Below, piece after piece: positions 37,250 through 45,844 of a stretch of DNA of 64,000 nucleotides; the first letter of the stretch is position 1, and each line of letters opens with the position of its first letter. The notes below the pieces were generated by a model, which worked only from the letters and a program-made list of their open reading frames with translations, was not told the DNA's origin and made no database searches. Source of the DNA: Pseudomonas sp. GV085 (GTDB lineage Bacteria > Pseudomonadota > Gammaproteobacteria > Pseudomonadales > Pseudomonadaceae); contig NZ_QAOV01000002.1 in NCBI RefSeq assembly GCF_003050925.1, positions 558,001 through 622,000 of the forward strand, written 5' to 3'. Made by a program: the position numbers and the translations under genes.

Positions 37250-38185
37250 TTATTGGCGGTTGGAATCCACCCGCGTCATCCGCTCGCGCTCGTAACGCGG
37301 GTACAGGTGGCTGACGCTGCGGATCAGTTCGTAGCGGCTCAAATTGATGCTGGCGAAGCGTTCAGGGATGGGGCTGCGGATCATCTCGGCCATGTCGCTG
37401 CCATTGGCGGCGCCGTCGCGCATGAGCTGATCGAGCCAGGTCAGGTAATCGCGCATCTGCTCGAAGGGTTGTGGATCGCTGGCCACCGGCCCATGACCCG
37501 GCACGACCTGAGTCCAGGGCAAGCCTTGCAGGGTCGCGATGTCCGCCAGCCATACCGACAGCCCTGGACTGTTGGGCGTGGTCAGGGCCCGTTGATAAAA
37601 CACCAGGTCCCCGGCAAACAGCACGCCGGTTCGCTGGTCGAGAATAGCCAGATCCGCGCCCGTATGCCCACCCAGGCTCAGCAAGCGCAGATCGTGATTC
37701 CCAAAACTTTTCACGCCGGGTGTCAGCGTCTGCGTCGGCAGCACCACTTCGGTGCCACGCATCCAGTCACCCACCATGCGGTACATATTTTCGGCCATGG
37801 CATCGCCTTGCCGGTGCAACAGCTCGGTGGTGCCGGCCAGGGCACCGATCGGCACGTCGGCGAAGGCTTGATTGCCCAGCACATGGTCCGGGTGGTGGTG
37901 GGTCAGCAAGACCTCGATCACCGGCTTGTCAGTAGTGGCGGCAATGGCCTTGCGCATCGCTTCGCCGTAACGCCTGGACGGCCCGGTGTCGATCACCACC
38001 ACACCGCGTTCAGTGACGATGAACGCGGTGTTGACGATATTGCCGCCATTGGCCTTGGCGAAATTATCCGTGCTGCCTTCCAGCAACCAAGTGTCCTGGG
38101 CGATCTGCCGGGGCTTGAGTGAGTACTCGAGATCGGCCAGGGCCGGCAGGCTGACGCTTAACACCATCAACAGGATCCAGCGCAT
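37250..38185 (-). CDS. Quinoprotein-associated MBL-fold zinc hydrolase
   Basis: A 311-aa secreted metallo-beta-lactamase-fold protein with a signal peptide (MRWILLMVLSVSLPALA). The zinc motif is THHHPDHVLGN, GGHTGAD and AGDLVFY are later ligands, and PGHGPVA closes the fold. It corresponds to the zinc metallohydrolases of quinoprotein relay systems that travel with SoxYZ-like carriers. The start is the ATG ending at 38185 with AAGGAG upstream; the long upstream frame lies in the next gene. Confidence 0.87.
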   Translation of the reverse strand: MRWILLMVLSVSLPALADLEYSLKPRQIAQDTWLLEGSTDNFAKANGGNIVNTAFIVTERGVVVIDTGPSRRYGEAMRKAIAATTDKPVIEVLLTHHHPDHVLGNQAFADVPIGALAGTTELLHRQGDAMAENMYRMVGDWMRGTEVVLPTQTLTPGVKSFGNHDLRLLSLGGHTGADLAILDQRTGVLFAGDLVFYQRALTTPNSPGLSVWLADIATLQGLPWTQVVPGHGPVASDPQPFEQMRDYLTWLDQLMRDGAANGSDMAEMIRSPIPERFASINLSRYELIRSVSHLYPRYERERMTRVDSNRQ

Positions 38186-38216
38186 GCCGCGCTCCTTGGG
38201 GTCACGCTTCTTTGGG

Positions 38217-38978
38217 TCAGAGTATCGACGCATCGAACTCATTGCCGCTGTTGTCCCGTAGCAGCAGGCGCGTTTGCCCTGCCCCTTCGATGTCGAAGGC
38301 CAGGTTGGGGTTTTCGCTGACCGCAGGAAACAGCTCCAGCCGGGCCAGCACTTGCTCGTTGTGGTCGCGCAACTCGGCATGGTTGATGAAGAATTCCGGG
38401 ATGCCGCTGACCATGCCGTTGTCCATGGGATGAGCCACCTGCATACGCAAACGGCTGAATTCGCCCCGGGGATAGCGCCCACCGAGCACTTCGCCGATGT
38501 GCTCTTCCCAGCCTGGCTGGCTGCGTACCACGCTCGGCGCGGTGCAACCGCCACCTGCGGCGTCGATCAGGGTCGAACCGACATGCCACACGCCGTCGCG
38601 GGTCAACACCGCCGCGCGCAAGGGCGTGGCCTGTTCGATGCGAATGCGCAACGACAGCCAGGGCAGAACCGAATTCAGCGGCTGGAAGTCGACGATTTTC
38701 GGCAACGGATTCAGCTCTGCCCAGGCAAGGATTTTCACCACTTCGCCGTTGAATGCCCGGGCGTCGATTTCCAGCGGCACCTGCCGGGCATCTTCGGCAA
38801 ACGGCGGCGCCAGCAGCTTGACCCGCTCATCGAAAACGAACGGCGCATTACCCAGAAACTGCTGCTGGTAGAAAGCCCACATCACCGATGGCACCGGGTC
38901 TTTGCCGGGATCGATAGCGCCAGCCTGTGCCGCCAGGCTTAACCAGCAGGCCAACAGACAACTCCCTCGCCATTTCAT
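38217..38978 (-). CDS. Quinoprotein-associated SoxYZ-like carrier
   Basis: A 253-aa periplasmic protein with a signal peptide (LLACWLSLAAQAGA). It is a fused SoxY/SoxZ-like carrier: the GGGCTAP motif near residue 145 holds the swinging-arm type cysteine, and the C-terminal half (VAHPMDNGMVSGIPEFFI) is SoxZ-like. Its exact chemistry in alcohol oxidation is unknown. It is co-oriented with the zinc hydrolase, binding protein and cytochrome genes, so they probably form one operon. Confidence 0.88.
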   Translation of the reverse strand: MKWRGSCLLACWLSLAAQAGAIDPGKDPVPSVMWAFYQQQFLGNAPFVFDERVKLLAPPFAEDARQVPLEIDARAFNGEVVKILAWAELNPLPKIVDFQPLNSVLPWLSLRIRIEQATPLRAAVLTRDGVWHVGSTLIDAAGGGCTAPSVVRSQPGWEEHIGEVLGGRYPRGEFSRLRMQVAHPMDNGMVSGIPEFFINHAELRDHNEQVLARLELFPAVSENPNLAFDIEGAGQTRLLLRDNSGNEFDASIL

Positions 38979-38988
38979 CGCCTGCTCC

Positions 38989-39864
38989 TTATTGATACAT
39001 CTCGGGCACGTCGTAACGCAGGCCGTAATGGCCGTAGATGGTCTTCACCGAGCCCTCGCGGATCAGGCTTTCCAGCGCCTCTTCCACGGCATAGGCCAGT
39101 TGACGGTTGCTTTCGTGCACCGCCATGCCGATCTCCCAGAGCTGCTTGCCCATATTCGGGTAGGCGTTTTCTGCCAGCGCCACTTGCGGGTCGGCGGCCT
39201 GGTGTACCTGCCAGTCGATCTCGCCGCGCATGGCCATCACCGCGTCGACCTCACCGGCCTTCATCGCGGCAAACGCCTGGGGCACGCCGGGATAGTGATG
39301 AGTCTTGCCGGCGAGCATGCCGTTGAACACCGAGGTCAGGTAGAACGACGGCACGCTGTCGACTTCGACACCAATCGGGTGATGCTCGAACACCGCAACG
39401 CTGGCGACCTTGTCCAGTCGCCGACGGTCATAGGCCACCTGCCATTGCTCGTTCTGGTACGGACCGAACATCACCACTTGGCCGTTGACCAGTTCGCCGA
39501 ACTCGTTGCGCTTTTGCGCGTAGTCACGGTCGTAGGGCACGCGCATCATCAGGTCGGCCAGTTGCTGGTTGTGCAAGGCACTGGCACGCCAGATGTAATC
39601 GCGCAGGTCGTCGTCGAGCTTTTCCCCGGCCGGCGCCCAGATCAGCGTCAGGCGTACGCCGAGCGCCTTGGCCAAGGCTTCGGCGAGTTCGACATCGACA
39701 CCCTGGGGCTTTCCGGCACTTTCAAAACTATAGGGGGCGAAGTCCTTGTAGACCGCCACCTTCAGCTCCCCGGCGGCGATCATTTCGTCGTAGTTGCGAA
39801 CCTGCGCCTGCACCGCCTGGCAGCACAGCCACAGAGCGCTGATCAACACCGCGAGCAGGCGCAT
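38989..39864 (-). CDS. Quinoprotein-associated substrate-binding protein
   Basis: A 291-aa periplasmic solute-binding protein of the family-3 type related to MoxJ/XoxJ. A signal peptide leads to YDEMIAAGELKVAVYKDFAPYSF, with DVELAEALAKALGV and AFAAMKAGEVDAVMAMRGE later. XoxJ-like proteins are thought to help mature or activate quinoprotein dehydrogenases rather than transport solutes. Only 3 bp separate it from the upstream cytochrome gene. Confidence 0.88.
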   Translation of the reverse strand: MRLLAVLISALWLCCQAVQAQVRNYDEMIAAGELKVAVYKDFAPYSFESAGKPQGVDVELAEALAKALGVRLTLIWAPAGEKLDDDLRDYIWRASALHNQQLADLMMRVPYDRDYAQKRNEFGELVNGQVVMFGPYQNEQWQVAYDRRRLDKVASVAVFEHHPIGVEVDSVPSFYLTSVFNGMLAGKTHHYPGVPQAFAAMKAGEVDAVMAMRGEIDWQVHQAADPQVALAENAYPNMGKQLWEIGMAVHESNRQLAYAVEEALESLIREGSVKTIYGHYGLRYDVPEMYQ

Positions 39865-39867
39865 GGG

Positions 39868-40329
39868 TCACTCCTCGACGTGCACGGTGTCCAGATAAGT
39901 GCGCACCGCCCACAGGGCTTCCTGGCTCAGGTAGTCGGCCATCTTCGGCATGTACACCCGACCGTCGCGCACCGCGCCATGGCGCACCCGTTCGGCGAAC
40001 CATTCATCGCCCGCCTCGCCGACATCGAGCATGCGCAAGTCGGGGGCGATACCGCCGGACTTGGCTTCCAGGCCATGACAGGCCGCGCAGTTCTGGGTGT
40101 AGGCCGAAGAGCCGATCTCCACTGCCTTGTCGTGTTCCGGGGCAGTGCGATACGGGTTCACCGCGGCCCAGCCATCGGCATCGAGTTGCACTCCGGCGTC
40201 CTTGATCGGGGTCAGACCCGGGGTGGCCACGGCTTGTGGGACCACGTTGCCGTGGGCCCAGACGGAACCTGCGCTGATCAAACTGGCCAATAGCCCGGTC
40301 ACGAGCAAGGCGTTGCGTTTTGTTGTCAT
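39868..40329 (-). CDS. pedF: Cytochrome c550, electron acceptor of the dehydrogenase
   Basis: A 153-aa periplasmic monoheme cytochrome: signal peptide ending VWA, heme motif CAACH near residue 82 and a distal Met in VYMPKM. It accepts electrons from PQQH2 in the dehydrogenase, as ExaB/PedF does. It heads the minus-strand run to 37250 and diverges from the substrate-binding protein gene at 40540. Confidence 0.9.
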   Translation of the reverse strand: MTTKRNALLVTGLLASLISAGSVWAHGNVVPQAVATPGLTPIKDAGVQLDADGWAAVNPYRTAPEHDKAVEIGSSAYTQNCAACHGLEAKSGGIAPDLRMLDVGEAGDEWFAERVRHGAVRDGRVYMPKMADYLSQEALWAVRTYLDTVHVEE

Positions 40330-40432
40330 TGTTATGCCCTCTGGGTTGCACGCAAAACCTCTTGGCAGAGGCTATGGCAGCCATCTTAGAAACGGTATCG
40401 CACTCACCCCATGCTGCTTTGGTGGTCGCCAC

Positions 40433-40452
40433 CTAGTCCCTTGGTAGTAAGG
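40433..40452. promoter_or_regulatory. Putative alcohol-regulon motif in the divergent promoter
   Basis: Plus strand CTAGTCCCTTGGTAGTAAGG; on the minus strand TACTAC-CAAGGG-ACTAG, about 103 bp before the cytochrome ATG. It matches the site before pedH in 15 of 17 positions over the core and could serve both divergent transcripts. Confidence 0.5.
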
Positions 40453-40539
40453 CGCTGGATGGACACCACCGGTACTTTCTGCATATTTCCTCAGCCTCAC
40501 GGGCTTTCTATGCTGGCGCTAACGGTCATGGAGAGCCTT

Positions 40540-41724
40540 ATGCGCCAGCTTGCCCCTTACGCCCTGATCTACCTGCTGGCGATTGCCTGCGCCGCCGGCC
40601 TGGCCACCCAGAGCCAGGCCGCCGATGCGCCCTTGCAGGTGCGCATCGGCTACCTGGGTTATCACCCCGACCCCGGTCCGTTGTTATCGAACGTCATCCC
40701 CGAGCCTACCGATGCCGGGCTGCGCGGCGCCGAACTGGCGATCACCGACAGCAACAGCACCGGGCGTTTTCTCAACCACGGCTACAGCCTGGTCAGCGCC
40801 AGCGTCGACAGCCTCGAGAACTTGCTCGAAGCGGCGAAGGCTCAGCACGAACAAGGCCTGCGCCTGTTTGTGGTGAATGTCCCCGCCACCAGCCTGCGCC
40901 AATTGAGTGCCGCCCTGCCCGACAGCCTGCTGTTCAACGCCGGTAGCCCCGATGACAACCTGCGCAGCGACGATTGCCTGCCGAACGTGCTGCACACCTT
41001 GCCGAGCCGGGCGATGCTCGCCGATGCACTGGCGCAGTTTCTGGTAGCGCGCAAATGGCAGCGGGCGCTGCTGATTGTCGGCCCGACCCCGGACGATCAA
41101 GCCTATGCCGCCGCCCTGCGCCGCGCGGCCAAGCGCTTTGGCTTGCAACTGGTGGCGGAAAAACCCTGGAGCTTCGACAACGACCAGCGCCGCAGCGCCC
41201 AAGCGGACATGCCGCTGTTCACCCAGACCGCCGAGTACGACGTGGTACTGGTGGCCGATGAACGCGGCGACTTCGGTGAATACGTGCCCTACCAGACCTG
41301 GTACCCGCGCCCGGTCGCCGGCACCCAGGGCCTGACTCCGGTGGGCTGGCACAAGACCGTGGAAACCTACGGCGCCGCGCAGTTGCAAAAACGCTTCGAA
41401 GCCCTGACCGGGCGCTGGATGAACGACCGCGATTTCGCGGCATGGATGGCCGTGCGCAGTATCGCCAGCGCCGTGAGCAAACTGCGCCAGGCCGAACCGA
41501 TGGCGATCCGTACGCTTGAAATCAGCGAGCAGTTGCCCCTCGACGGTTTCAAGGGCCGCAAGCTCAGCTATCGGCCGTGGAACGGCCAGTTGCGCCAGCC
41601 GATCCCTATCGTGCAGCCCCGGGCGCTGGTCAGTACGTCACCCCAGGACGGCTTTCTGCACCCCTTCAACGAGATGGACAGTCTGGGTTACGACAAGCCA
41701 GAGGTCAGCTGCCGCTTTCCCTGA
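40540..41724 (+). CDS. PQQ-associated ABC substrate-binding protein
   Basis: A 394-aa periplasmic binding protein resembling the branched-chain amino acid binding type, with a signal peptide (LIYLLAIACAAGLATQSQA). It matches the binding proteins that accompany PQQ-dependent catabolism loci, with YLGYHPDPGPLLSN and GRWMNDRDFAAWMAVR segments. The substrate is unknown; cofactor, peptide or alcohol-related export or import have all been considered for such systems. The ATG at 40540 is chosen because it gives a normal signal peptide. Confidence 0.85.
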   Translation: MRQLAPYALIYLLAIACAAGLATQSQAADAPLQVRIGYLGYHPDPGPLLSNVIPEPTDAGLRGAELAITDSNSTGRFLNHGYSLVSASVDSLENLLEAAKAQHEQGLRLFVVNVPATSLRQLSAALPDSLLFNAGSPDDNLRSDDCLPNVLHTLPSRAMLADALAQFLVARKWQRALLIVGPTPDDQAYAAALRRAAKRFGLQLVAEKPWSFDNDQRRSAQADMPLFTQTAEYDVVLVADERGDFGEYVPYQTWYPRPVAGTQGLTPVGWHKTVETYGAAQLQKRFEALTGRWMNDRDFAAWMAVRSIASAVSKLRQAEPMAIRTLEISEQLPLDGFKGRKLSYRPWNGQLRQPIPIVQPRALVSTSPQDGFLHPFNEMDSLGYDKPEVSCRFP

Positions 41725-41754
41725 TCCGATCATCACAACAACAAGGAATCCGCC

Positions 41755-42714
41755 ATGCGCCGCACTCTGCTCTCTTGCACCTTGCTGCTCGCCGCTGGCC
41801 ATGCCGTTGCCAGCACTGCCTGGGTCTCCAACGAAAAGGACAACAGCCTGAGCCTGATCGACCTGCAGACCCTGCAAGTCACCGACACCCTGCCCGTCGG
41901 CCAGCGCCCCCGCGGCCTGCTGCTGTCCCATGACAACAAGCTGTTGTACATCTGCGCCAGTGACTCGGACCGGGTCCAGGTGATGGACGTGGCCACGCGC
42001 AAGATCATCAAGGAACTGCCCTCGGGCAAAGACCCCGAGCAATTCGCCCTGCACCCGAACAACCGCTGGTTGTATGTCTCCAACGAAGACGATGCGCTGG
42101 TCACGGTGATCGACACCGACACCTCCAAGGTCCTCGGCCAGATCAACGTCGGCGTCGAACCCGAAGGCATGGCGGTGAGCCCCGACGGCAAGTGGGCGGT
42201 CAACACCAGCGAAACCACCAACATGCTGCACTGGATCGACACCAGCACCCAGACCCTGGCCGACAGCACCCTGGTGGACCAGCGCCCGCGCTTCGTCGAG
42301 TTCTCCCCGGATGGCACGAAGCTCTGGGCCTCAGCGGAAATCGGCGGCACGGTGACCATTCTCGACGTGGCCAGCCGCAACGTGCTCAAGACCCTGAACT
42401 TCCAGATCAAGGGCGTGCACCCGGACAAGGTGCAGCCGGTGGGCATCAAGCTCAGCGCCGATGGAAAATACGCTTTCGTCGCCCTCGGCCCGGCCAATCA
42501 TGTCGCGGTGGTCGATGCCAAGACCTTCGAGATTGTCGATTACCTGCTGGTGGGTCGACGGGTCTGGCAGATGGCGTTCACCCCGGATCAGAAGCAATTG
42601 CTGGCCACCAACGGCGTCAGCGGCGATGTCTCGGTGATCGATGTCGACAGCCTCAAAGTGAGCAAATCGGTGAAGGTCGGGCGCTATCCCTGGGGCGTGG
42701 TGGTGACGCCATGA
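41755..42714 (+). CDS. PQQ-associated YVTN beta-propeller protein
   Basis: A 319-aa periplasmic beta-propeller with a signal peptide ending AVA. It contains repeated YVTN-like strands (WVSNEKDNSLSLIDL, YICASDSDRVQVMD, YVSNEDDALVTVID, ATNGVSGDVSVIDV). It is a standard member of PQQ-associated ABC loci. Its end overlaps the ABC ATPase start in an ATGA. Confidence 0.9.
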   Translation: MRRTLLSCTLLLAAGHAVASTAWVSNEKDNSLSLIDLQTLQVTDTLPVGQRPRGLLLSHDNKLLYICASDSDRVQVMDVATRKIIKELPSGKDPEQFALHPNNRWLYVSNEDDALVTVIDTDTSKVLGQINVGVEPEGMAVSPDGKWAVNTSETTNMLHWIDTSTQTLADSTLVDQRPRFVEFSPDGTKLWASAEIGGTVTILDVASRNVLKTLNFQIKGVHPDKVQPVGIKLSADGKYAFVALGPANHVAVVDAKTFEIVDYLLVGRRVWQMAFTPDQKQLLATNGVSGDVSVIDVDSLKVSKSVKVGRYPWGVVVTP

Positions 42715-43442
42715 ACGCCCTTGAAGTCAGCGACCTGAGCTTCGCCTACGGTTCCCGAGAGGCCTTGCGCAAGGTGAGTTTCAGCCTGGAACCCGGGCGT
42801 TTCGCCGCGCTGCTGGGGCCCAACGGCGCGGGCAAGTCGACCCTGATTGCCCTGCTGACCCGGCTCTATGATTTGCAGCACGGCGAGATCCGCGTTGGTG
42901 GCAATTCATTGCGCAGCGCCGCACGCCCGGCACTCAGGCAATTGGGCGTAGTGTTCCAGCAAAGCACCCTGGACCTGGACCTCAGCGTCGAGCAGAACCT
43001 GCGTTATCACGCTGCATTGCATGGCCTGTCCCGGCGCCAGACCGATCTTCGGGTCGACGCCGAACTGGCTCGCCAGGCCCTGACCGAACGCCGCCGCGAA
43101 CGGGTGCGCGAACTCAATGGCGGCCATCGTCGTCGAGTGGAAATTGCCCGAGCCCTGTTGCATGAGCCGCGCCTGTTGCTGCTCGATGAAGCCAGTGTCG
43201 GCCTCGACCCGGCGAGTCGCCTGGCGCTCAACCAGCACATCCGCAGTCTGTGTCGCGAGGAGCGCATCAGCGTGCTCTGGACCACCCACCTGCTCGACGA
43301 AGTGCAGCCCAGCGATGACTTGCTGATCCTGCATCAGGGCCGGTTGGTGGCCAGTGGGCAGGCCGATGCCCTGAGCCTGGAACACGGCGGTGACCTCGGT
43401 TCGGCCTTCACCCGCCTGACGACCACAGGAGCCCTGCAATGA
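42711..43442 (+). CDS. PQQ-associated ABC transporter ATP-binding protein
   Basis: A 243-aa ABC ATPase. Walker A is GPNGAGKST and Walker B is LLLLDEASVGLD, with the switch His in TTHLLDEV. The signature motif is LNGGH instead of LSGGQ, an unusual form; the downstream RRRVEIARALL is normal. The start ATG overlaps the propeller stop. The frame extends far upstream in the previous gene and is not coding there. Confidence 0.92.
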   Translation: MNALEVSDLSFAYGSREALRKVSFSLEPGRFAALLGPNGAGKSTLIALLTRLYDLQHGEIRVGGNSLRSAARPALRQLGVVFQQSTLDLDLSVEQNLRYHAALHGLSRRQTDLRVDAELARQALTERRRERVRELNGGHRRRVEIARALLHEPRLLLLDEASVGLDPASRLALNQHIRSLCREERISVLWTTHLLDEVQPSDDLLILHQGRLVASGQADALSLEHGGDLGSAFTRLTTTGALQ

Positions 43443-44230
43443 CTGCTTACTGGCAATGCTTGCGCGGTATCGTGCTGCGCGAATGGCTGCGCTTTGTGCT
43501 GCAACGCACGCGGTTTCTCAGCGCCCTGGTGCGGCCGCTGCTGTGGCTGCTGGTGTTCGCCGCCGGTTTTCGCGCAGCGCTGGGGATCGCGATCATCGAG
43601 CCCTACGACACCTACATTCCCTACGAGGTCTACATCATTCCCGGGCTGGCCTGCATGATCCTGCTGTTCAACGGCATGCAGGGCTCACTGTCGATGGTCT
43701 ACGACCGCGAGATGGGCAGCATGCGCGTGCTGCTGACCAGCCCCCTGCCGCGCACCTTCGTGCTGTGCAGCAAGCTGCTGGCCACGTCGCTGATTTCGCT
43801 GTTGCAGGTGTATGCGTTCCTGGCGATTGCCTGGGTCTACGGCGTGCGGCCACCGGCCATGGGCCTGTTGTTGGCGTTGCCGGCCCTGCTGCTGGTGGCG
43901 TTGCTGCTCAGCGCCTTGGGCCTGTTGCTGTCGAACGCGATCCGTCAGCTGGAGAACTTTGCCGGGGTGATGAATTTCGTGATCTTCCCGCTGTTTTTCC
44001 TGTCATCGGCGCTGTATCCGCTGTGGAAGATGCGCGAGGCCAGCGAGTGGCTGTATTGGCTGTGCGCGGTGAATCCGTTTACCCATGCGGTGGAGCTGGT
44101 GCGTTTCGCCCTGTATGAACGCTTCAATCCGCTGGCGCTGGCGGTGTGCACGGGGCTGACGCTGCTGTTTGCGTTGCTCGCCGTACTGACCTTCAACCCG
44201 CAGCATGCGGCATTGCGCAAAGCCAACTGA
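43439..44230 (+). CDS. ABC-2 type permease of the PQQ-associated system
   Basis: A 263-aa inner-membrane permease with about six helices, ABC-2 (exporter-like) type: GLACMILLFNGMQGSLSMVYDREMGSMRVLLTSPLPR is typical, with PFTHAVELVRFALY near the end. It overlaps the ATPase by 4 bp. The exporter-type permease with a periplasmic binding protein is an odd combination, so the transport direction is unclear. Confidence 0.9.
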   Translation: MTAYWQCLRGIVLREWLRFVLQRTRFLSALVRPLLWLLVFAAGFRAALGIAIIEPYDTYIPYEVYIIPGLACMILLFNGMQGSLSMVYDREMGSMRVLLTSPLPRTFVLCSKLLATSLISLLQVYAFLAIAWVYGVRPPAMGLLLALPALLLVALLLSALGLLLSNAIRQLENFAGVMNFVIFPLFFLSSALYPLWKMREASEWLYWLCAVNPFTHAVELVRFALYERFNPLALAVCTGLTLLFALLAVLTFNPQHAALRKAN

Positions 44231-44242
44231 CAACACGCTCCC

Positions 44243-44336
44243 AATGTAGGAGCGAGCCTGCTCGCGAAAGCGGCGGCACATTCAAGAAATGAGCTGACTG
44301 ACACGACGCCTTCGCGAGCAGGCTCGCTCCTACAGG
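44243..44336. repeat. REP doublet before the CXXCW gene
   Basis: Arms TGTAGGAGCGAGCCTGCTCG and TTCGCGAGCAGGCTCGCTCC after the ABC permease stop. Confidence 0.92.
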
Positions 44337-44362
44337 GGGATCTTCTTTGAACAGGGTGAAAT

Positions 44363-44380
44363 TACTACTTTAGTACTGGT
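44363..44380 (+). promoter_or_regulatory. Putative alcohol-regulon motif before the CXXCW gene
   Basis: TACTAC-TTTAGT-ACTGG, oriented toward the gene and 77 bp before its ATG, matching TRCTAC-N6-ACTRG at pedH and the cytochrome gene. Confidence 0.45.
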
Positions 44381-44456
44381 TTCCCTGTCTATCGTCGCAT
44401 TCCCAACGCCCCCCCGACTGGCATGTAATAGGTTCATAACTATAAGGACTGAACCC

Positions 44457-45014
44457 ATGCCGCGTGCCCGACGTTGCCTGTTGCGCCCGACTCTCGCCGC
44501 CCTGTCGCTGGGCCTGCTGCTGAGCACCGCGCAGGCCGACACAGCGCTGTTCTCCGCCGAGGGTTATCGCATCGGCCTGTACCGCAGCCCGACGCCCGAC
44601 CAGCTGCAAGGCGCAACCATCGTCGACACCCACGCCTTGCAAACGCTGCTCGGCCAAACCCCGCGCCCGGTGCTGATCGATGTCTACCGCCGTCAGTGGC
44701 TGCAAGGGCAATTCATCGAAGACCAGCCCCATGAAAATCTGCCCGGCAGCCACTGGCTGGCCAATACCGGGGACGGCGACCTGACGCCGCAATGGCAGGA
44801 CTATTTCGCCGCCAACCTGAAAAAGCTGACCGCCGGCGACCCGACGCAACCGCTGGTCTTCTACTGCCGCTCCGACTGCTGGTTGAGCTGGAATGCGGTC
44901 AAGCGCGCAGCCACCATGGGCTATAAGACTCTGTATTGGTATCGCGATGGCCTGGACGCCTGGCAAGCGGCCAGGCTGCCGGTTTCGCCAGCCCGGCCCG
45001 AACCCTTTCCCTGA
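44457..45014 (+). CDS. PQQ-associated CXXCW-motif rhodanese-like protein
   Basis: A 185-aa periplasmic protein with a signal peptide (LLRPTLAALSLGLLLSTAQA) and a rhodanese-like fold. The hallmark FYCRSDCWLSWNA near residue 140 carries the two cysteines and the tryptophan that name the family. It occurs with PQQ-dependent catabolic operons; a thiol or redox role in enzyme maturation is plausible but unproved. The response regulator follows after 56 bp. Confidence 0.88.
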   Translation: MPRARRCLLRPTLAALSLGLLLSTAQADTALFSAEGYRIGLYRSPTPDQLQGATIVDTHALQTLLGQTPRPVLIDVYRRQWLQGQFIEDQPHENLPGSHWLANTGDGDLTPQWQDYFAANLKKLTAGDPTQPLVFYCRSDCWLSWNAVKRAATMGYKTLYWYRDGLDAWQAARLPVSPARPEPFP

Positions 45015-45070
45015 GCTTTACGCGTGCGTGTTGTTGCCACACCATAATCAAAATAATGAGGTGAAAGGCC

Positions 45071-45736
45071 ATGTACAAAATCCTGATTGCCGACGATCAC
45101 CCGCTGTTTCGCGAAGCCATTCACAACGTCATCAGCGACGGTTTTGCCGGCAGCGAAGTGATGGAAACCGCTGACCTGGACAGCGCCCTGGCCCTGACCC
45201 AGGAACACGACGATCTGGACCTGATCCTGCTCGACCTGAACATGCCCGGCATGCACGGGCTCAATGGCCTGATCAACCTGCGCAACGAAGCGCCGACCAT
45301 TCCGGTGGTGATTGTCTCCGCCGAGCAGGACAAGCAGATCGTGCTGCAAGCCATCACCTACGGCGCGGTGGGTTTCATCACCAAGTCGTCACCCCGCACC
45401 CAGATGACCGATGCCATCCAGCAGATTCTCAACGGTAATGTCTACCTGCCCCCGGACATCATCCGCACCGCCAAAAGCAGCACCCACCGACGGATGAACG
45501 ACACCCCGAGCTTCCCGCCCGAACTGCTCCAGGCCCTGACCCGCAAGCAACTGCAGGTGCTGGAACGCATGACCAAGGGCGAATCGAACAAGCAGATCGC
45601 CTACACCCTGGAAATCGCCGAGACCACGGTCAAGGCCCACGTCTCGGCGATCCTGCGCAAGCTCAACGTGCACAACCGGGTGCAGGCGATCCTGAGTGCC
45701 GGGGATATTGATTTCGGGTCATATCTGCGGCGTTGA
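45071..45736 (+). CDS. LuxR-type response regulator (AgmR/ExaE/PedR1 type)
   Basis: A 221-aa NarL-family regulator. The receiver at 1-120 has acidic DDH residues, the phospho-acceptor Asp in [10 protein letters not shown] near 55 and Lys in FITKSSP. The GerE helix-turn-helix ([27 protein letters not shown]) lies at 155-212. By synteny it corresponds to AgmR/PedR1, activators of quinoprotein dehydrogenase and PQQ genes. Its cognate kinase is not adjacent in an operon; the convergent NahK-like kinase is the nearest. It is the best candidate for the TRCTAC-N6-ACTRG sites. Confidence 0.88.
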   Translation: MYKILIADDHPLFREAIHNVISDGFAGSEVMETADLDSALALTQEHDDLDLILLDLNMPGMHGLNGLINLRNEAPTIPVVIVSAEQDKQIVLQAITYGAVGFITKSSPRTQMTDAIQQILNGNVYLPPDIIRTAKSSTHRRMNDTPSFPPELLQALTRKQLQVLERMTKGESNKQIAYTLEIAETTVKAHVSAILRKLNVHNRVQAILSAGDIDFGSYLRR

Positions 45737-45756
45737 TTCAAGACCGCGGCGCCTCC

Positions 45757-45821
45757 ATCGCGAGCAGGCTCACTCCTACAGGGACAGCGATGTACCTGTA
45801 GGAGTGAGCCTGCTCGCGATA
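45757..45821. repeat. REP doublet between response regulator and kinase
   Basis: Arms ATCGCGAGCAGGCTCACTCC and TGTAGGAGTGAGCCTGCTCG, between two convergent genes. Confidence 0.92.
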
Positions 45822-45844
45822 GCGGTAGTGAAAACGCCGAGATC

